64,000 nucleotides of DNA from Candidatus Melainabacteria bacterium (GTDB lineage Bacteria; Cyanobacteriota; Vampirovibrionia; Obscuribacterales; Obscuribacteraceae), in assembly GCA_016699165.1 (NCBI GenBank), contig CP064963.1, forward strand, positions 2,418,001 to 2,482,000, written 5' to 3'. Shown here piece after piece: positions 53,553 to 62,656 of the stretch. Position 1 is the first letter of the stretch, and each line of letters opens with the position of its first letter. The notes beneath the pieces are model-generated. The model did no database searches and was not told the DNA's origin. It saw only the letters and a list, made by a program, of their open reading frames with translations. Made by a program: the position numbers and the translations under genes.

Positions 53553-53566
53553 CTTATTTCTCCTGC

Positions 53567-54718
53567 CTATTTGAGCGCTTCTTTGAGCGATTGGACAACA
53601 TGATTTATTTGAGCTTCAGTCAACTCCGGAAACATCGGCAAGCTCAATACGCGCTCTGCCAGGCTTTCCGAAATTTCGAAATCGCCTTTGCTATAACCTA
53701 AATTGTTGAATGCTTCTTGCAAGTGCACAGGAATGGGATAGTGAATTCCAGTCGATACATTTTTTGAATTCAAGTAATCTTGCACTTTCTGTCTAACTTG
53801 AGAATCAGCCACTTGCACGATATACAAGTGAAACACAGGCTCTGAACCTTCTGGCACATGCGGCAGTACAAGCCCTTCTACACCAGCCAATTTTTGTGTA
53901 TAGGAAGCGGCATGCTTGCGACGCTGCTCATTCCACTCATCTAAATATGGAAGTTTCACTCCAAGCACAGCCGCTTGCAGCGAATCAAGTCTAAAATTAT
54001 GACCCACAATTTCATGCACATATTTTTTGCGCGATCCGTGATCTCGCAAAAGACGCACTTGTTCTGCAATAGCATCGTCGTTTGTGCAAACTGCACCACC
54101 TTCACCTGCAGCACCCAGGTTTTTGCCTGGATAAAAACTGAAACAGGAAGCGACTCCAAAAGTACCGGCATTCTTGCCCTTGTCTTTGGCACCATGAGCC
54201 TGGCAGGCATCTTCCAAAACTTGCACGCCTTTGGCATTTGCCCAAGCCATGATTTCGCTCATGTTGGCGCACTGCCCATACAAATGGACTGGAATAATTG
54301 CTTTAGTCTTGCTTGTGTAAGCCTTGTCCAGCTCTTTTACATCGAGATTATAAGTTTTGGGGTCCACTTCAACAAGCTTGGCAGTGGCTCCAGCAAAGGC
54401 GATGCCTTCGACTGTCGCTACAAAAGTGTTCGGGACTGTAATAACTTCATCGCCAGGTCCAATGCCCATCGCAATCAATGCCAGATGCAGAGCGGCTGTT
54501 CCTGAATGCAATGAAACACAATGCTTGGTGCCGACATATTTAGCGAAATTAGCTTCGAACGATTTGACTGCTGGTCCCAAAATAAAAGAAGCGTCTTGAA
54601 AAACTGGGCTCAGAGCCTTATCTAACTCGGGTTTGAGATTTTCGAATTGTTGTTTCAGATCAATGAAGGGCACCGAAAGTGATTCTTTGGTTTGGCTTTG
54701 GGCTAAACTGACTGACAT
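53567..54718 (-). CDS. WbpE-like UDP-sugar aminotransferase
   Basis: 383 residues. DegT/WbpE pattern: VPFIDLKQQFENLKPEL, HSGTAALHLALIAMGIGPGDEV, VHLYGQCANM, LEDACQAHGA, the PLP lysine in SFYPGKNLGAAGEGG, and NFRLDSLQAAVL. The start codon overlaps the preceding stop (TAATG). Gene order (oxidoreductase, acetyltransferase, aminotransferase) is that of wbpB/wbpD/wbpE, which convert a UDP-GlcNAc uronate into the 2,3-diacetamido sugar. Confidence 0.9.
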   Translation of the reverse strand: MSVSLAQSQTKESLSVPFIDLKQQFENLKPELDKALSPVFQDASFILGPAVKSFEANFAKYVGTKHCVSLHSGTAALHLALIAMGIGPGDEVITVPNTFVATVEGIAFAGATAKLVEVDPKTYNLDVKELDKAYTSKTKAIIPVHLYGQCANMSEIMAWANAKGVQVLEDACQAHGAKDKGKNAGTFGVASCFSFYPGKNLGAAGEGGAVCTNDDAIAEQVRLLRDHGSRKKYVHEIVGHNFRLDSLQAAVLGVKLPYLDEWNEQRRKHAASYTQKLAGVEGLVLPHVPEGSEPVFHLYIVQVADSQVRQKVQDYLNSKNVSTGIHYPIPVHLQEAFNNLGYSKGDFEISESLAERVLSLPMFPELTEAQINHVVQSLKEALK

Positions 54719-55221
54719 TATTTTCTCCCTTTAACTAAGACTCTGGCTGGACTTCCGACCACGGTAGAACCTGCTGGCACATCTTTGGTTACCACTGCTC
54801 CGGCACCAACAGTTGCGCCTTCACCCACAGTTACGTTGCACAAAATTACAGCTCCAGACCCAATTGATGCGCCCTTCTTAATCACAGTCGGATGCACTTT
54901 CCAGTCAGCTTCGGTTTGTAGTTCACCACCATCTGTAGTGGCTTTTGGATATGGGTCATTGATAAACATCACTCCATGCCCAATGAATACCTCATCTTCG
55001 ATTGTCACGCCTTCGCAAACGAAAGTATGACTGGAGACTTTGCAGCGACTGCCTATTTTGGCATTCTTCTGCACTTCGACAAAAGCTCCGATTTTAGTGT
55101 CTTCACCAACTGTACATCCGTACATGTTGACGAAATCACGAATCACGGTTCCTTTGCCGATTTTTACATCTTTGGTTATTTTCTGAAGTGAGCTAGGCTC
55201 GAAATTAGTTTGCTCTATCAT
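54718..55221 (-). CDS. WbpD-like UDP-sugar N-acetyltransferase
   Basis: 167 residues from the ATG at 55221, 4 bases after the oxidoreductase stop. Left-handed beta-helix with repeats IGKGTVIRDFVNMYGCTVGEDTKIG, IEDEVFIGHGVMFINDPYP and IGSGAVILCNVTVGEGATVGAGAVVTKDVPAG; the FINDPYP loop is typical of WbpD/WlbB. It acetylates the 3-amino group formed by the WbpE-like enzyme. Confidence 0.9.
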   Translation of the reverse strand: MIEQTNFEPSSLQKITKDVKIGKGTVIRDFVNMYGCTVGEDTKIGAFVEVQKNAKIGSRCKVSSHTFVCEGVTIEDEVFIGHGVMFINDPYPKATTDGGELQTEADWKVHPTVIKKGASIGSGAVILCNVTVGEGATVGAGAVVTKDVPAGSTVVGSPARVLVKGRK

Positions 55222-55225
55222 CTTC

Positions 55226-56263
55226 TTATTTGCTTTTTCCTGCCGCCACTTCAAGACTCTGTGGCTGTCCCGTTTTCAATGATAGGTTAGCAGCTTCAAG
55301 AATTTTGACTACACGCAAGCCTGCTCTACCGTCGGTTACAGGAGTGGTCTTGTTCTTGATGCAATCAACGAAGTGTTCAACTTCGGCTTTCAACGCTTCG
55401 GTCATGTCAAAAACTGGAGCGCGCATGTCGCCAATTCTGTACTGAATTAAGCGCTCATGACGGCCCTCACTAGTTTGCGGCTCTTCGCTCTTAATGCCTT
55501 TGTCGTAGATTTTGATTTTTTCGGCTGGATCAAGATCGTCATAAACAACCATTTTTCTGGTTCCGCCAATGAGAATGCGGCGAATTTTTACCGGTGAAAG
55601 CCAACTTACATTCAGGTGTGCAATCACGCCATTTTCAAGTGTCAGACTCAAATAGGCGATATCTTCGATGCCGTTGCCTATGTGGCTTGCGCCAGTTGCA
55701 TGCACACTGACAGGATTCGAGTTGATCAAATAATCCATAGTGGCAAGGTCATGTGGAGCCAGGTCCCAGACTACGTTTACATCGTTCTGATGCAGACCCA
55801 AGTTGATACGAGTCGAATCGAAATAAACTACATCGCCAAAATCGCCTTTATCGATTTCAGATTTTATTTTGCGCACGGCGCCATGGTAAACGAAAGTATG
55901 GTCAACCATCAGAGTCAGACCTTTTTCTTCTGCCAGGGCTACAAGTTCGTGACATTCAGCCGAGGTGGAACACATCGGCTTTTCGACCAAGACATGTTTT
56001 CCAGCAAGAAGGGCTTCTTTGGCTAATTTAAAGTGTGTGAATACTGGTGTGACAATAACAACAGCGTTTACTTTTGAATCTTTGAGAACTTCGTCATAGC
56101 TGTTGGTCAGTTTAATGGTGGGATATCGACGAGCTAATTTTGCCAGTTTTTCGGGCATCAAGTCGCATACATAGCTGACTTCAACTTCTGGATTCTCATA
56201 AAAGTTTCGAATTAAGTTGGGTCCCCAGTAACCGCAACCAATAACTGCAACGTTAATAGCCAT
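55226..56263 (-). CDS. WbpB-like Gfo/Idh/MocA oxidoreductase
   Basis: 345 residues from the ATG at 56263 (GAGGAATGACTTTC upstream). N-terminal VAVIGCGYWGPNLIRNFY, the EKP motif in HVLVEKPMCST, and VWDLAPHDLATMDYL with the catalytic His. It oxidises the C3 hydroxyl of a UDP-sugar with NAD+, first step of the wbpB-E-D set. First gene of the cluster. A UDP-GlcNAc 6-dehydrogenase (wbpA) is not in the window. Confidence 0.9.
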   Translation of the reverse strand: MAINVAVIGCGYWGPNLIRNFYENPEVEVSYVCDLMPEKLAKLARRYPTIKLTNSYDEVLKDSKVNAVVIVTPVFTHFKLAKEALLAGKHVLVEKPMCSTSAECHELVALAEEKGLTLMVDHTFVYHGAVRKIKSEIDKGDFGDVVYFDSTRINLGLHQNDVNVVWDLAPHDLATMDYLINSNPVSVHATGASHIGNGIEDIAYLSLTLENGVIAHLNVSWLSPVKIRRILIGGTRKMVVYDDLDPAEKIKIYDKGIKSEEPQTSEGRHERLIQYRIGDMRAPVFDMTEALKAEVEHFVDCIKNKTTPVTDGRAGLRVVKILEAANLSLKTGQPQSLEVAAGKSK

Positions 56264-56434
56264 GAAAGTCATTCCTCGATCAATGAACTTCGCTCACAAA
56301 CGAAGCTCGGGCAACCGGCGAAAGAATTCGCCTACGGCTTGCCATGATCGCACGACATATATGGATCAATCCAATAGGTTTTTGTAATGTATCAAAATTC
56401 GGTATCGTTTTGTCGCTATAAATCTACAAAATGG

Positions 56435-56761
56435 TTAAGCCGCCATCTCATTGAAGAATTTTTGATTAGTCTGAGAAACCACTTCGGGGTTAGGTGCAAG
56501 CGCACTATCTTTGAATGCAATAGCCATGGGAGCTGCCGCCGCTTTGCCAAAATCATAAGCTGGTATATCTTGTGAAAAGAACTTCTCTGCGTTCGCATCC
56601 ATACTCGCTTGGGAAAAACTAGGAATCAAACAACTAGAGTCGTTTTGAAGCTGACTCATCATGCCGATGGCTTCAGACTCTAGAGGGGATAAAGATAAAG
56701 TAGAACAGCCTTGAGGTGCTGCTTCACTTCCTTGCTCATTACCGTTTCCAAAAAGTCCCAC
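56435..56761 (-). CDS. Small hypothetical protein
   Basis: 108 residues, starting at a GTG with GAGGAAAG nicely spaced upstream. Ser/Gln/Ala-rich with low complexity (GNGNEQGSEAAPQG; FGKAAAAPMAIAFKD), no signal peptide or membrane segment. No family recognised. Confidence 0.5.
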   Translation of the reverse strand: MGLFGNGNEQGSEAAPQGCSTLSLSPLESEAIGMMSQLQNDSSCLIPSFSQASMDANAEKFFSQDIPAYDFGKAAAAPMAIAFKDSALAPNPEVVSQTNQKFFNEMAA

Positions 56762-56917
56762 GATTTGCTTTCCTCACCAATTAGAAAATAATCGAATTTC
56801 GTAGTAATACGTATACGTTAGTCCCATAAACGGGCAATGTCAAGAATATTTAATCTGCCAGGGGAGAATCCCCACTTGACAGAGAATTCAAATCAAACGC
56901 CCAAATAATCAGAATCT

Positions 56918-56940
56918 TGATATAATCTAGACAGTCTAGA
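56918..56940 (+). promoter_or_regulatory. Extended -10 promoter with overlapping operator of the TA operon
   Basis: TGATATAAT (56918-56926) is an extended -10 element. It overlaps by one base a perfect palindrome TCTAGAC-A-GTCTAGA (56926-56940). Phd-type antitoxins bind such palindromes in their own promoter. Confidence 0.75.
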
Positions 56941-56966
56941 TTTTTATTTAAAAGAGAGCATTTTCC

Positions 56967-57203
56967 ATGTCGAAAAGCTGGCAGTTACAGGAAGCAAAGA
57001 ACAAATTTAGTCAAGTTGTCGATGAGGCTCAATCTAAAGGTCCTCAAACCATTACTCGACACGGAAAAGAAGTGGCGGTAGTTCTTTCAGCTTCTGAATA
57101 CTATAAATTGACTGCATCCAAAATAAAGCTTTCTGATTTCTTTTCTCAGTCGCCGCTTGCCGAGATAACTTTAGAGCGAGACAAAAGCCCACTAAGAGAT
57201 TGA
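56967..57203 (+). CDS. Phd/YefM-family antitoxin
   Basis: 78 residues: WQLQEAKNKFSQVVDEA, GPQTITRHGKEVAVVLSASEYYKL, a typical Phd DNA-binding N-terminus, then a short tail that should wrap the toxin. It lies 6 bases before the PIN toxin gene. It probably represses its promoter through the palindrome at 56926. Confidence 0.92.
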   Translation: MSKSWQLQEAKNKFSQVVDEAQSKGPQTITRHGKEVAVVLSASEYYKLTASKIKLSDFFSQSPLAEITLERDKSPLRD

Positions 57204-57209
57204 TGACAC

Positions 57210-57638
57210 ATGAAATACCTTGTCGATACTTGTGTTATTTCAGAGCTGGCAAAGACAGATCCCAATGCCAATGTCGTGCGATGGATAGACAGTCAGGAAC
57301 TGAATAATATTCACCTTAGCGTTATCACGATTGGCGAAATCAGACGCGGAATCGAAAAGCTAAAAGATGGAACGCGCAAAAACCGTCTTCAATCATGGCT
57401 GGAAGACGAATTACTTAGCCTTTTTGGTTCGCGACTTCTGCATATCGATTTAGAAGTCGCAATTTGTTGGGGTGAATTGACTGCGACACTGGATCAATTG
57501 GGTAAACCTATGCCCGCTGTGGACTCACTTATCGCAGCCACTGCTTTGAAGCATCAGTGCGTTCTGGTTACACGCAACGTAGAAGATTTCAAAAATTCAA
57601 AAGTTGAATTGTTTAACCCCTGGAACTTTGTGAATTAG
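57210..57638 (+). CDS. vapC: VapC/FitB-type PIN-domain toxin
   Basis: 142 residues. PIN acidic residues: YLVDTCVISELAK (Asp), TIGEIRRGIEKL (Glu), MPAVDSLIAATAL (Asp) and LVTRNVEDF (Asp). The protein is an RNase that cleaves structured RNA (often tRNA) when the antitoxin is lost. The set is complete, so the system is likely functional. Confidence 0.93.
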   Translation: MKYLVDTCVISELAKTDPNANVVRWIDSQELNNIHLSVITIGEIRRGIEKLKDGTRKNRLQSWLEDELLSLFGSRLLHIDLEVAICWGELTATLDQLGKPMPAVDSLIAATALKHQCVLVTRNVEDFKNSKVELFNPWNFVN

Positions 57639-57642
57639 AATT

Positions 57643-58089
57643 TCATGGCAAATATTCAAGGTCGTTCAAGTCTTTATGCCTTGCACTTGCTAGTTTGTTC
57701 TTTTTGAGATCTTCCAGTCCTATGATGTTTATGGTGAGCCCTTCAAGCTCCAAGTCATTTCTTCGTTCATAACATTCGGTGAAGCTAACCCCGGAAACGC
57801 TAGTCATAATTTCGATACGAAAGGGAGGTAGTCCCATTCTCACAATGTTGTTGTCTTTTCTGAACATTGCTTCGTTTACATTATCGCCAAAGCCGAATTC
57901 CTCTAACGCATTCACCAACTTTATAGAGTTTTCTTTTGTGCAATTCACCCAAATATCTAAATCTGCTGTTGCGCGAACATAGCCATAAGAACCAACCGCA
58001 TAGCCACCGACGAGCAAGTACTCAACGTTATGTGCGTTCAACAACTTCAATAATTCTTTGAAGTCCGGGTGTAGATTGATCGTAGCCAT
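57643..58089 (-). CDS. Nucleotidyltransferase-fold protein (DUF6036/MNT-like)
   Basis: 148 residues. LLVGGYAVGSYGYVRATADLDIWV carries the GG/GS and DxD of the minimal nucleotidyltransferase fold; FRIEIMTSVSG provides the third acidic position. Homologues are paired with a short partner in possible toxin-antitoxin modules. Here it overlaps the 58028-58225 gene by 62 bases in the same direction. It ends 5 bases from the convergent vapC stop. Confidence 0.82.
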   Translation of the reverse strand: MATINLHPDFKELLKLLNAHNVEYLLVGGYAVGSYGYVRATADLDIWVNCTKENSIKLVNALEEFGFGDNVNEAMFRKDNNIVRMGLPPFRIEIMTSVSGVSFTECYERRNDLELEGLTINIIGLEDLKKNKLASARHKDLNDLEYLP

Positions 58090-58225
58090 ACAAAACCTGC
58101 CGCAGTAATTCCATGGCCTGCCATCGCTCAGCCGGCGTTTTGGTCAACCAGTAAGCAACATCATCTGGCAAATCATTCAACGAACATTCGACCACAATAC
58201 TAGTATCGATTTCGGATTTAACCAC
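58028..58225 (-). CDS. Small conserved partner of the nucleotidyltransferase
   Basis: 65 residues from a GTG at 58225. The pattern YWLTKTPAERWQAMELLRQVLYGYD...LQRIIEVVERT is a recurring small protein found next to nucleotidyltransferase-fold genes, as I recall from bacterial genomes. Function unknown; probable antitoxin or adaptor. Confidence 0.7.
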   Translation of the reverse strand: MVKSEIDTSIVVECSLNDLPDDVAYWLTKTPAERWQAMELLRQVLYGYDQSTPGLQRIIEVVERT

Positions 58226-58270
58226 TGAACTTGCTCAAATAGCCAACACTTTAATTGTAACAGAGCTAAC

Positions 58271-59233
58271 CTAAAGGCTTGGAGCGTTTACGCCAGCCAT
58301 CTGAGTGGGCGATTGCTGATGCAATTGAGGTCGTTGTCTGGCATAGTCCGGTGGTAAAACTCTAAGCTCAACCAGAGCCGTCACACAGCGCCCACGCACG
58401 CTCTCATCGTTCGGGGCAAGCTCAATTGCTTTGTAGTATTCCTTTATAGCTTGGTTGAGCTGCAAATTGCCTCTGTAAGATTCGGCAAGTGCCAGATGCG
58501 AATTAGCATCGTTGGGATTCTTTTTGGTATCAACCACAAGCCACGGCACAGCTTCTTTGTGACGACCGGCGGCGGCGGCGGCAAGCATGTTTGCTTTGCG
58601 GAAATTGTAAGCAAGCTGCAAATCTTCTTCAGATGGACCTGGCAAGGGTGGTCCGTTATAACCAATTTTGATTTCACGCACATGGGTGTCATGCGGCGGG
58701 TGCGAAAAAGCCACATAAGTATTAGAGGTCCAGGAGTAAACCGAAGTTAAATGCGAACGGTGGTCGTAAGTCTGTTTGGTCATTGGACCGAAAATTCCTG
58801 GCAAATCTTTCATGGTCAAATTCGAATTTTGCAAGTGCACAGTAAACACAGAATCAGTAGCAACTTCTGGGTGCGGTCCGTTTTGCTCAAGCGAATAACG
58901 CACAAGGCGTCCAGGTTCTTGATACCACCTGTAGTCTTTTTTATTGAACGAAACTTGTTGGTGCCCTTTTTCAGGAAGACCAATTACATATTGCAGATAC
59001 TCGATATTCATCAGCTCAGGCTGCAGTACGAGCTTGTTTACGAGCCCCGTAATTTCGGGATCTAATACATTTGCACTGATATTTTTAGCGTTGCCACCAT
59101 AAAGTTCTTGACTAGAAGATTGATTGGCATTCGGCTTAGAACCCTGTGCCCAAGCGGGGTTTACATGGTACGACAAATTAGTAAAGTTGATTGCGGCTAT
59201 TGAAAGAGCAATTAAAAATGATTTGCCTTTCAC
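58271..59233 (-). CDS. Secreted protein with C-terminal TPR repeats
   Basis: 320 residues from a GTG at 59233, chosen because TGAGGTGCACC lies just upstream and it opens a proper signal peptide (FLIALSIAAINFTNLS, ending PAWAQ). The middle (LQYVIGLPEKGHQQVSFNKKDYRWY) is an unfamiliar domain. The last 100 residues hold two to three TPR units (DANSHLALAESYRGNLQLNQ, AIKEYYKAIELAPNDES). Probably periplasmic or surface. Divergent from the prolyl oligopeptidase gene. Confidence 0.72.
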   Translation of the reverse strand: MKGKSFLIALSIAAINFTNLSYHVNPAWAQGSKPNANQSSSQELYGGNAKNISANVLDPEITGLVNKLVLQPELMNIEYLQYVIGLPEKGHQQVSFNKKDYRWYQEPGRLVRYSLEQNGPHPEVATDSVFTVHLQNSNLTMKDLPGIFGPMTKQTYDHRSHLTSVYSWTSNTYVAFSHPPHDTHVREIKIGYNGPPLPGPSEEDLQLAYNFRKANMLAAAAAGRHKEAVPWLVVDTKKNPNDANSHLALAESYRGNLQLNQAIKEYYKAIELAPNDESVRGRCVTALVELRVLPPDYARQRPQLHQQSPTQMAGVNAPSL

Positions 59234-59454
59234 GGTGCACCTCAAAAAAGAAACTGAGGGAAGATTCCATGGCTCTATGCCATTCTCAAAGATACCGAGT
59301 ATTTCGGTCGGGAGCACTATTGTAAGCAATATTAAGCTACTCCTGACTACTCTTTAGTGTTAATTAACCTTTGCTAATACCAAAACCCACTTGGCAACCG
59401 ACTTTTCCCTGCACCCAGTCACCGTGGTAAGCTTGTCGCGACTGACAGGGGCTT

Positions 59455-61632
59455 ATGAAAATGTCTTGTATCAACCGTTTTTGTCTACTTGCTTTATCTA
59501 TTTCTTTTTTCTCCACATCAAGCGCTGCGATGGCTGAATCAATCAAATATCCGGATGCCCAGCGTATTGAACATGTCGACACCTATCATGGCTCTAAAAT
59601 TCAAGACCCATATAGATGGCTTGAAGACCCACATTCAGACAAAACTAAAGCCTGGATCGAAGAAGAAAACAAAGTTACTCAGGAATATTTAAAAAAAATA
59701 CCTGTGCGCGACGCCATTAAGAGCCGCCTTACAGAGCTTTGGAATTTCGAAAAAATGCAAGCGCCTTACGAGCGAGGCGGCAAGCTCTTTTATCGCAAAA
59801 ATTCTGGTTTGCAAAATCAAGACATCTTATATGTTCAAGACAAAGACGGTTCAGAGCCTAGAGTTCTGTTAGATCCAAATAAACTCTCGACAGATGGAAC
59901 CGCTTTTCTGGCTGGAACAGCAGTGAGTGATGACGCCAAATACATTGCTTACGGCATCTCAAAATCAGGCTCAGACTGGCAAGAATGGTTCGTAAAAGAC
60001 ATTGCCACTGGCGAAGACACAAAAGATCGTCTTGAATGGATCAAGTTCTCATCAGCATCCTGGACCAAAGACGGACAAGGTTTTTATTACTGTCGCTATT
60101 TGAAGCCCAAAGAAGAAGACAAATATTTGGCTAAAAACCTCAATCATGAGGTGTACTACCACAAACTGGGCGACGAACAAAGCAAAGACGTACTTATATA
60201 TAAAAGAACAGACCAGCCTGAGTGGTTTTTCGATCCTTATGTCACAAATGATGGCAAATATTTGATTCTGACCGTCGTAAAAGGATCTGAGGCAACCAAC
60301 CGACTCTTCTATAAAGACCTGAGCAAGCCTGATTCCAAAGTTGTCGAGCTTCTGACCAAAAATGACGCCAAGTATGAATTCGTCGATAACGAAGATAAAA
60401 ATTTCATTCTTAAAACCACTTGTGACGCACCTTTTGGCAAAGTGGTTTCGATGGATTCGACTAGGTCGGAAAATGACAAAGCAAGCTTTAAAGAACTAGT
60501 GCCTGAAACCAAAAACGTCACAGTCATTGGCGTAGGCTCAGTAGGCAAGCACCTTTTCGTTGTTAGCCTGAAAGATGCGTTTAGCCAAGTGAGCGAATAT
60601 GATTTTAGCGGCAAAAAATTGCGCGATCTTGATCTTCCGGGAATGGGCGCCATTACTGGATTCTGGGGAGACCAGGACGACAAGGTCACCTATTTTAGAT
60701 ACAGCAGTTTTAACACTCCTTTGATTGTCTATAAGCTCGATATCACAAGTGGTGAAAGTTCTGTCTTTTTCGAACCGAAATTGAAATTCTTACCCAAAGA
60801 TTTCATCACTATTCAAGCCATGGCAACGAGTAAAGATGGAACGAAAGTTCCGCTGTTTATTACACGTAAAAGTGGAACTAAATTCGAAAAAACCACTCCC
60901 TGTTATTTGTATGGATATGGCGGCTTCGACGTTTCTATGGAGCCTTCATTTTCGCCCACGACGCTTACTTGGATGGAAATGGGAGGAATCTATGTGCAAG
61001 CCATTTTGAGAGGTGGCGGCGAATTTGGCAGAGCCTGGCACGAAGCAGGAACCAAATTGCAAAAGCAAAATGTATTTGACGATTTTCAAGCAAGCGCACA
61101 GTGGCTTATCGAAAACGATTACACTTCAGCTTCAAAACTTGCCATCGCTGGCGGTAGCAATGGTGGTCTACTTGTAGGTGCTTGCATCACGCAAAAGCCC
61201 GAGCTTTATGGGGCCGCCTGTCCTGCTGTTGGCGTAATGGACATGCTTCGATTCAATAAGTTCACCGAAGGATGGGCTTGGGTTTCAGATTATGGCAGCC
61301 CCGAAAACGCTGATGAATTCAAGGCTTTACAAGCATATTCGCCTTTGCATAACATTAAAAACGATACCAAATATCCAGCTACTTTTATCACCACGGGTGA
61401 TACCGATGACAGGGTGGTACCCGCTCACAGCTTTAAGTTTGCCGCCCAGCTTCAAAAGTCACAAGCAGGCGACAAGCCAGTCTTGATTCGAATAGAAACA
61501 AAAGCAGGCCACGGAGCCGGCAAACCAACCGATAAACAAATAGCCGAAATCACAGACAAGCTTGCGTTTCTGGCTCACGAACTCAATTTCGAAGAGCAAG
61601 CCACCAAAGAACTCACCCCGCACTCAAGATAA
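59455..61632 (+). CDS. Secreted prolyl oligopeptidase (S9A family)
   Basis: 725 residues with a signal peptide (FCLLALSISFFSTSSAAMA). A beta-propeller domain (DPYRWLEDPHSDKTKAWIEEE at the start) is followed by the hydrolase domain with nucleophile AGGSNGGLL, Asp in TGDTDDRVVP and His in KAGHGAGKPT. It cleaves peptides after proline. Exported location suggests nutrient peptide use. The next gene starts 12 bases after the stop and is probably cotranscribed. Confidence 0.95.
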   Translation: MKMSCINRFCLLALSISFFSTSSAAMAESIKYPDAQRIEHVDTYHGSKIQDPYRWLEDPHSDKTKAWIEEENKVTQEYLKKIPVRDAIKSRLTELWNFEKMQAPYERGGKLFYRKNSGLQNQDILYVQDKDGSEPRVLLDPNKLSTDGTAFLAGTAVSDDAKYIAYGISKSGSDWQEWFVKDIATGEDTKDRLEWIKFSSASWTKDGQGFYYCRYLKPKEEDKYLAKNLNHEVYYHKLGDEQSKDVLIYKRTDQPEWFFDPYVTNDGKYLILTVVKGSEATNRLFYKDLSKPDSKVVELLTKNDAKYEFVDNEDKNFILKTTCDAPFGKVVSMDSTRSENDKASFKELVPETKNVTVIGVGSVGKHLFVVSLKDAFSQVSEYDFSGKKLRDLDLPGMGAITGFWGDQDDKVTYFRYSSFNTPLIVYKLDITSGESSVFFEPKLKFLPKDFITIQAMATSKDGTKVPLFITRKSGTKFEKTTPCYLYGYGGFDVSMEPSFSPTTLTWMEMGGIYVQAILRGGGEFGRAWHEAGTKLQKQNVFDDFQASAQWLIENDYTSASKLAIAGGSNGGLLVGACITQKPELYGAACPAVGVMDMLRFNKFTEGWAWVSDYGSPENADEFKALQAYSPLHNIKNDTKYPATFITTGDTDDRVVPAHSFKFAAQLQKSQAGDKPVLIRIETKAGHGAGKPTDKQIAEITDKLAFLAHELNFEEQATKELTPHSR

Positions 61633-61644
61633 TCGAGGAAAAAA

Positions 61645-62289
61645 ATGCCTGTAAGAAATCAGCGCGGAGTTGCAAAATGGGTCAAGATCCTGCTTTGGAC
61701 CACAGTTATCCTTCTCGTTTTATCACTGGCAACCTGCACCATGGGTGGTTTGTTCCTCTTTAAGAGCGCTACCGATGCAACCGATCCCAAGAAAATTGCT
61801 CCTATTCTCGATTCAATGGTGAGTATGACTACACCATTGCCGGATAAATTCAAACTGCAAATGGCAGTCGACATGTATGACCTGATGAAGGTCAAGTTTG
61901 CGTGCCTGAAAAACAAAGATGCAACACTTGAATTTTATATCGTGCGTTTCAAAAATTCAGAAAAGACTGAATACACAGCCCAGCAATTTATTGATGAAAT
62001 GGCAAACAATAAAAAAACTATCGCTTCCGCTGGAGCCGCTTCAGAAGCGATGAAAGGCTTTGTCGTGAAAGAAAAAGGCAGTATGCCTGTGGCTGGTGTC
62101 GATATGCCGATTGCAATAGGAACGACCGAAAACGAAGTGAGTCAAATCAAGCGTCCAGCATTGTTTGGCTGCATCGTGCCCGACAAAACCAATATCCAAC
62201 TTATTTGTGCTTTTGGTCCGGAAGGCACGGAAGAGCTTGATAAAAAGTCCGTCTCAGAATTTTTCAACTTAATCAAAGCGGTCAAATAA
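61645..62289 (+). CDS. Membrane-anchored hypothetical protein
   Basis: 214 residues: a basic N-terminus, one membrane helix (ILLWTTVILLVLSLATCTMG) and an outside domain of about 170 residues with no known motif (FACLKNKDATLEFYIVRF, IKRPALFGCIVPDKTNIQLI). The ATG follows CGAGGAAAAA. In an operon after the prolyl oligopeptidase. Confidence 0.65.
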   Translation: MPVRNQRGVAKWVKILLWTTVILLVLSLATCTMGGLFLFKSATDATDPKKIAPILDSMVSMTTPLPDKFKLQMAVDMYDLMKVKFACLKNKDATLEFYIVRFKNSEKTEYTAQQFIDEMANNKKTIASAGAASEAMKGFVVKEKGSMPVAGVDMPIAIGTTENEVSQIKRPALFGCIVPDKTNIQLICAFGPEGTEELDKKSVSEFFNLIKAVK

Positions 62290-62656
62290 TCAAACTCGGT
62301 TTTGCTCTCTTAGCGAAGCTAGCGCACACATTATAGCGCACTAATTAATCTTAAAAGCCTCAATTCTCTTTGAGTTTGAACTTCTTTTGTCTAGTTTGAA
62401 GTCATATCTCTCTTATAACCAATTCGAAATCTTTCAGCCTATTCTCTAAACAGAATCACCACTACCCAAGCTTATTTCTTCTCTATTTGAGAAATAAGTC
62501 GCGTTTGTCTTGCTGAAAAACAGAGCGCTGAAATGCGTGTTCTGGCTAGAGGAAGTGCGGAGCAACTCGAAAGAGACTCCTAGATACCTCATGAATCCCG
62601 GCTAGAGGGGATAGGTGCGAACCACCAGAAACCGGTTAACCTTGGAGGTAACCACA
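62290..62656. other. Intergenic region with conserved 5' leader of the BI-1-like gene
   Basis: 367 bases without a gene. 62434-62459 matches 40614-40639 at 22 of 26 bases. The string GGCTAGAGG occurs twice (near 62544 and at 62600). 62594-62608 is the exact reverse complement of 40661-40675. A hairpin (ACTTATTTC.. GAAATAAGT type, near 62470-62495) is also present. The pattern suggests a long regulated 5' UTR. Confidence 0.55.
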
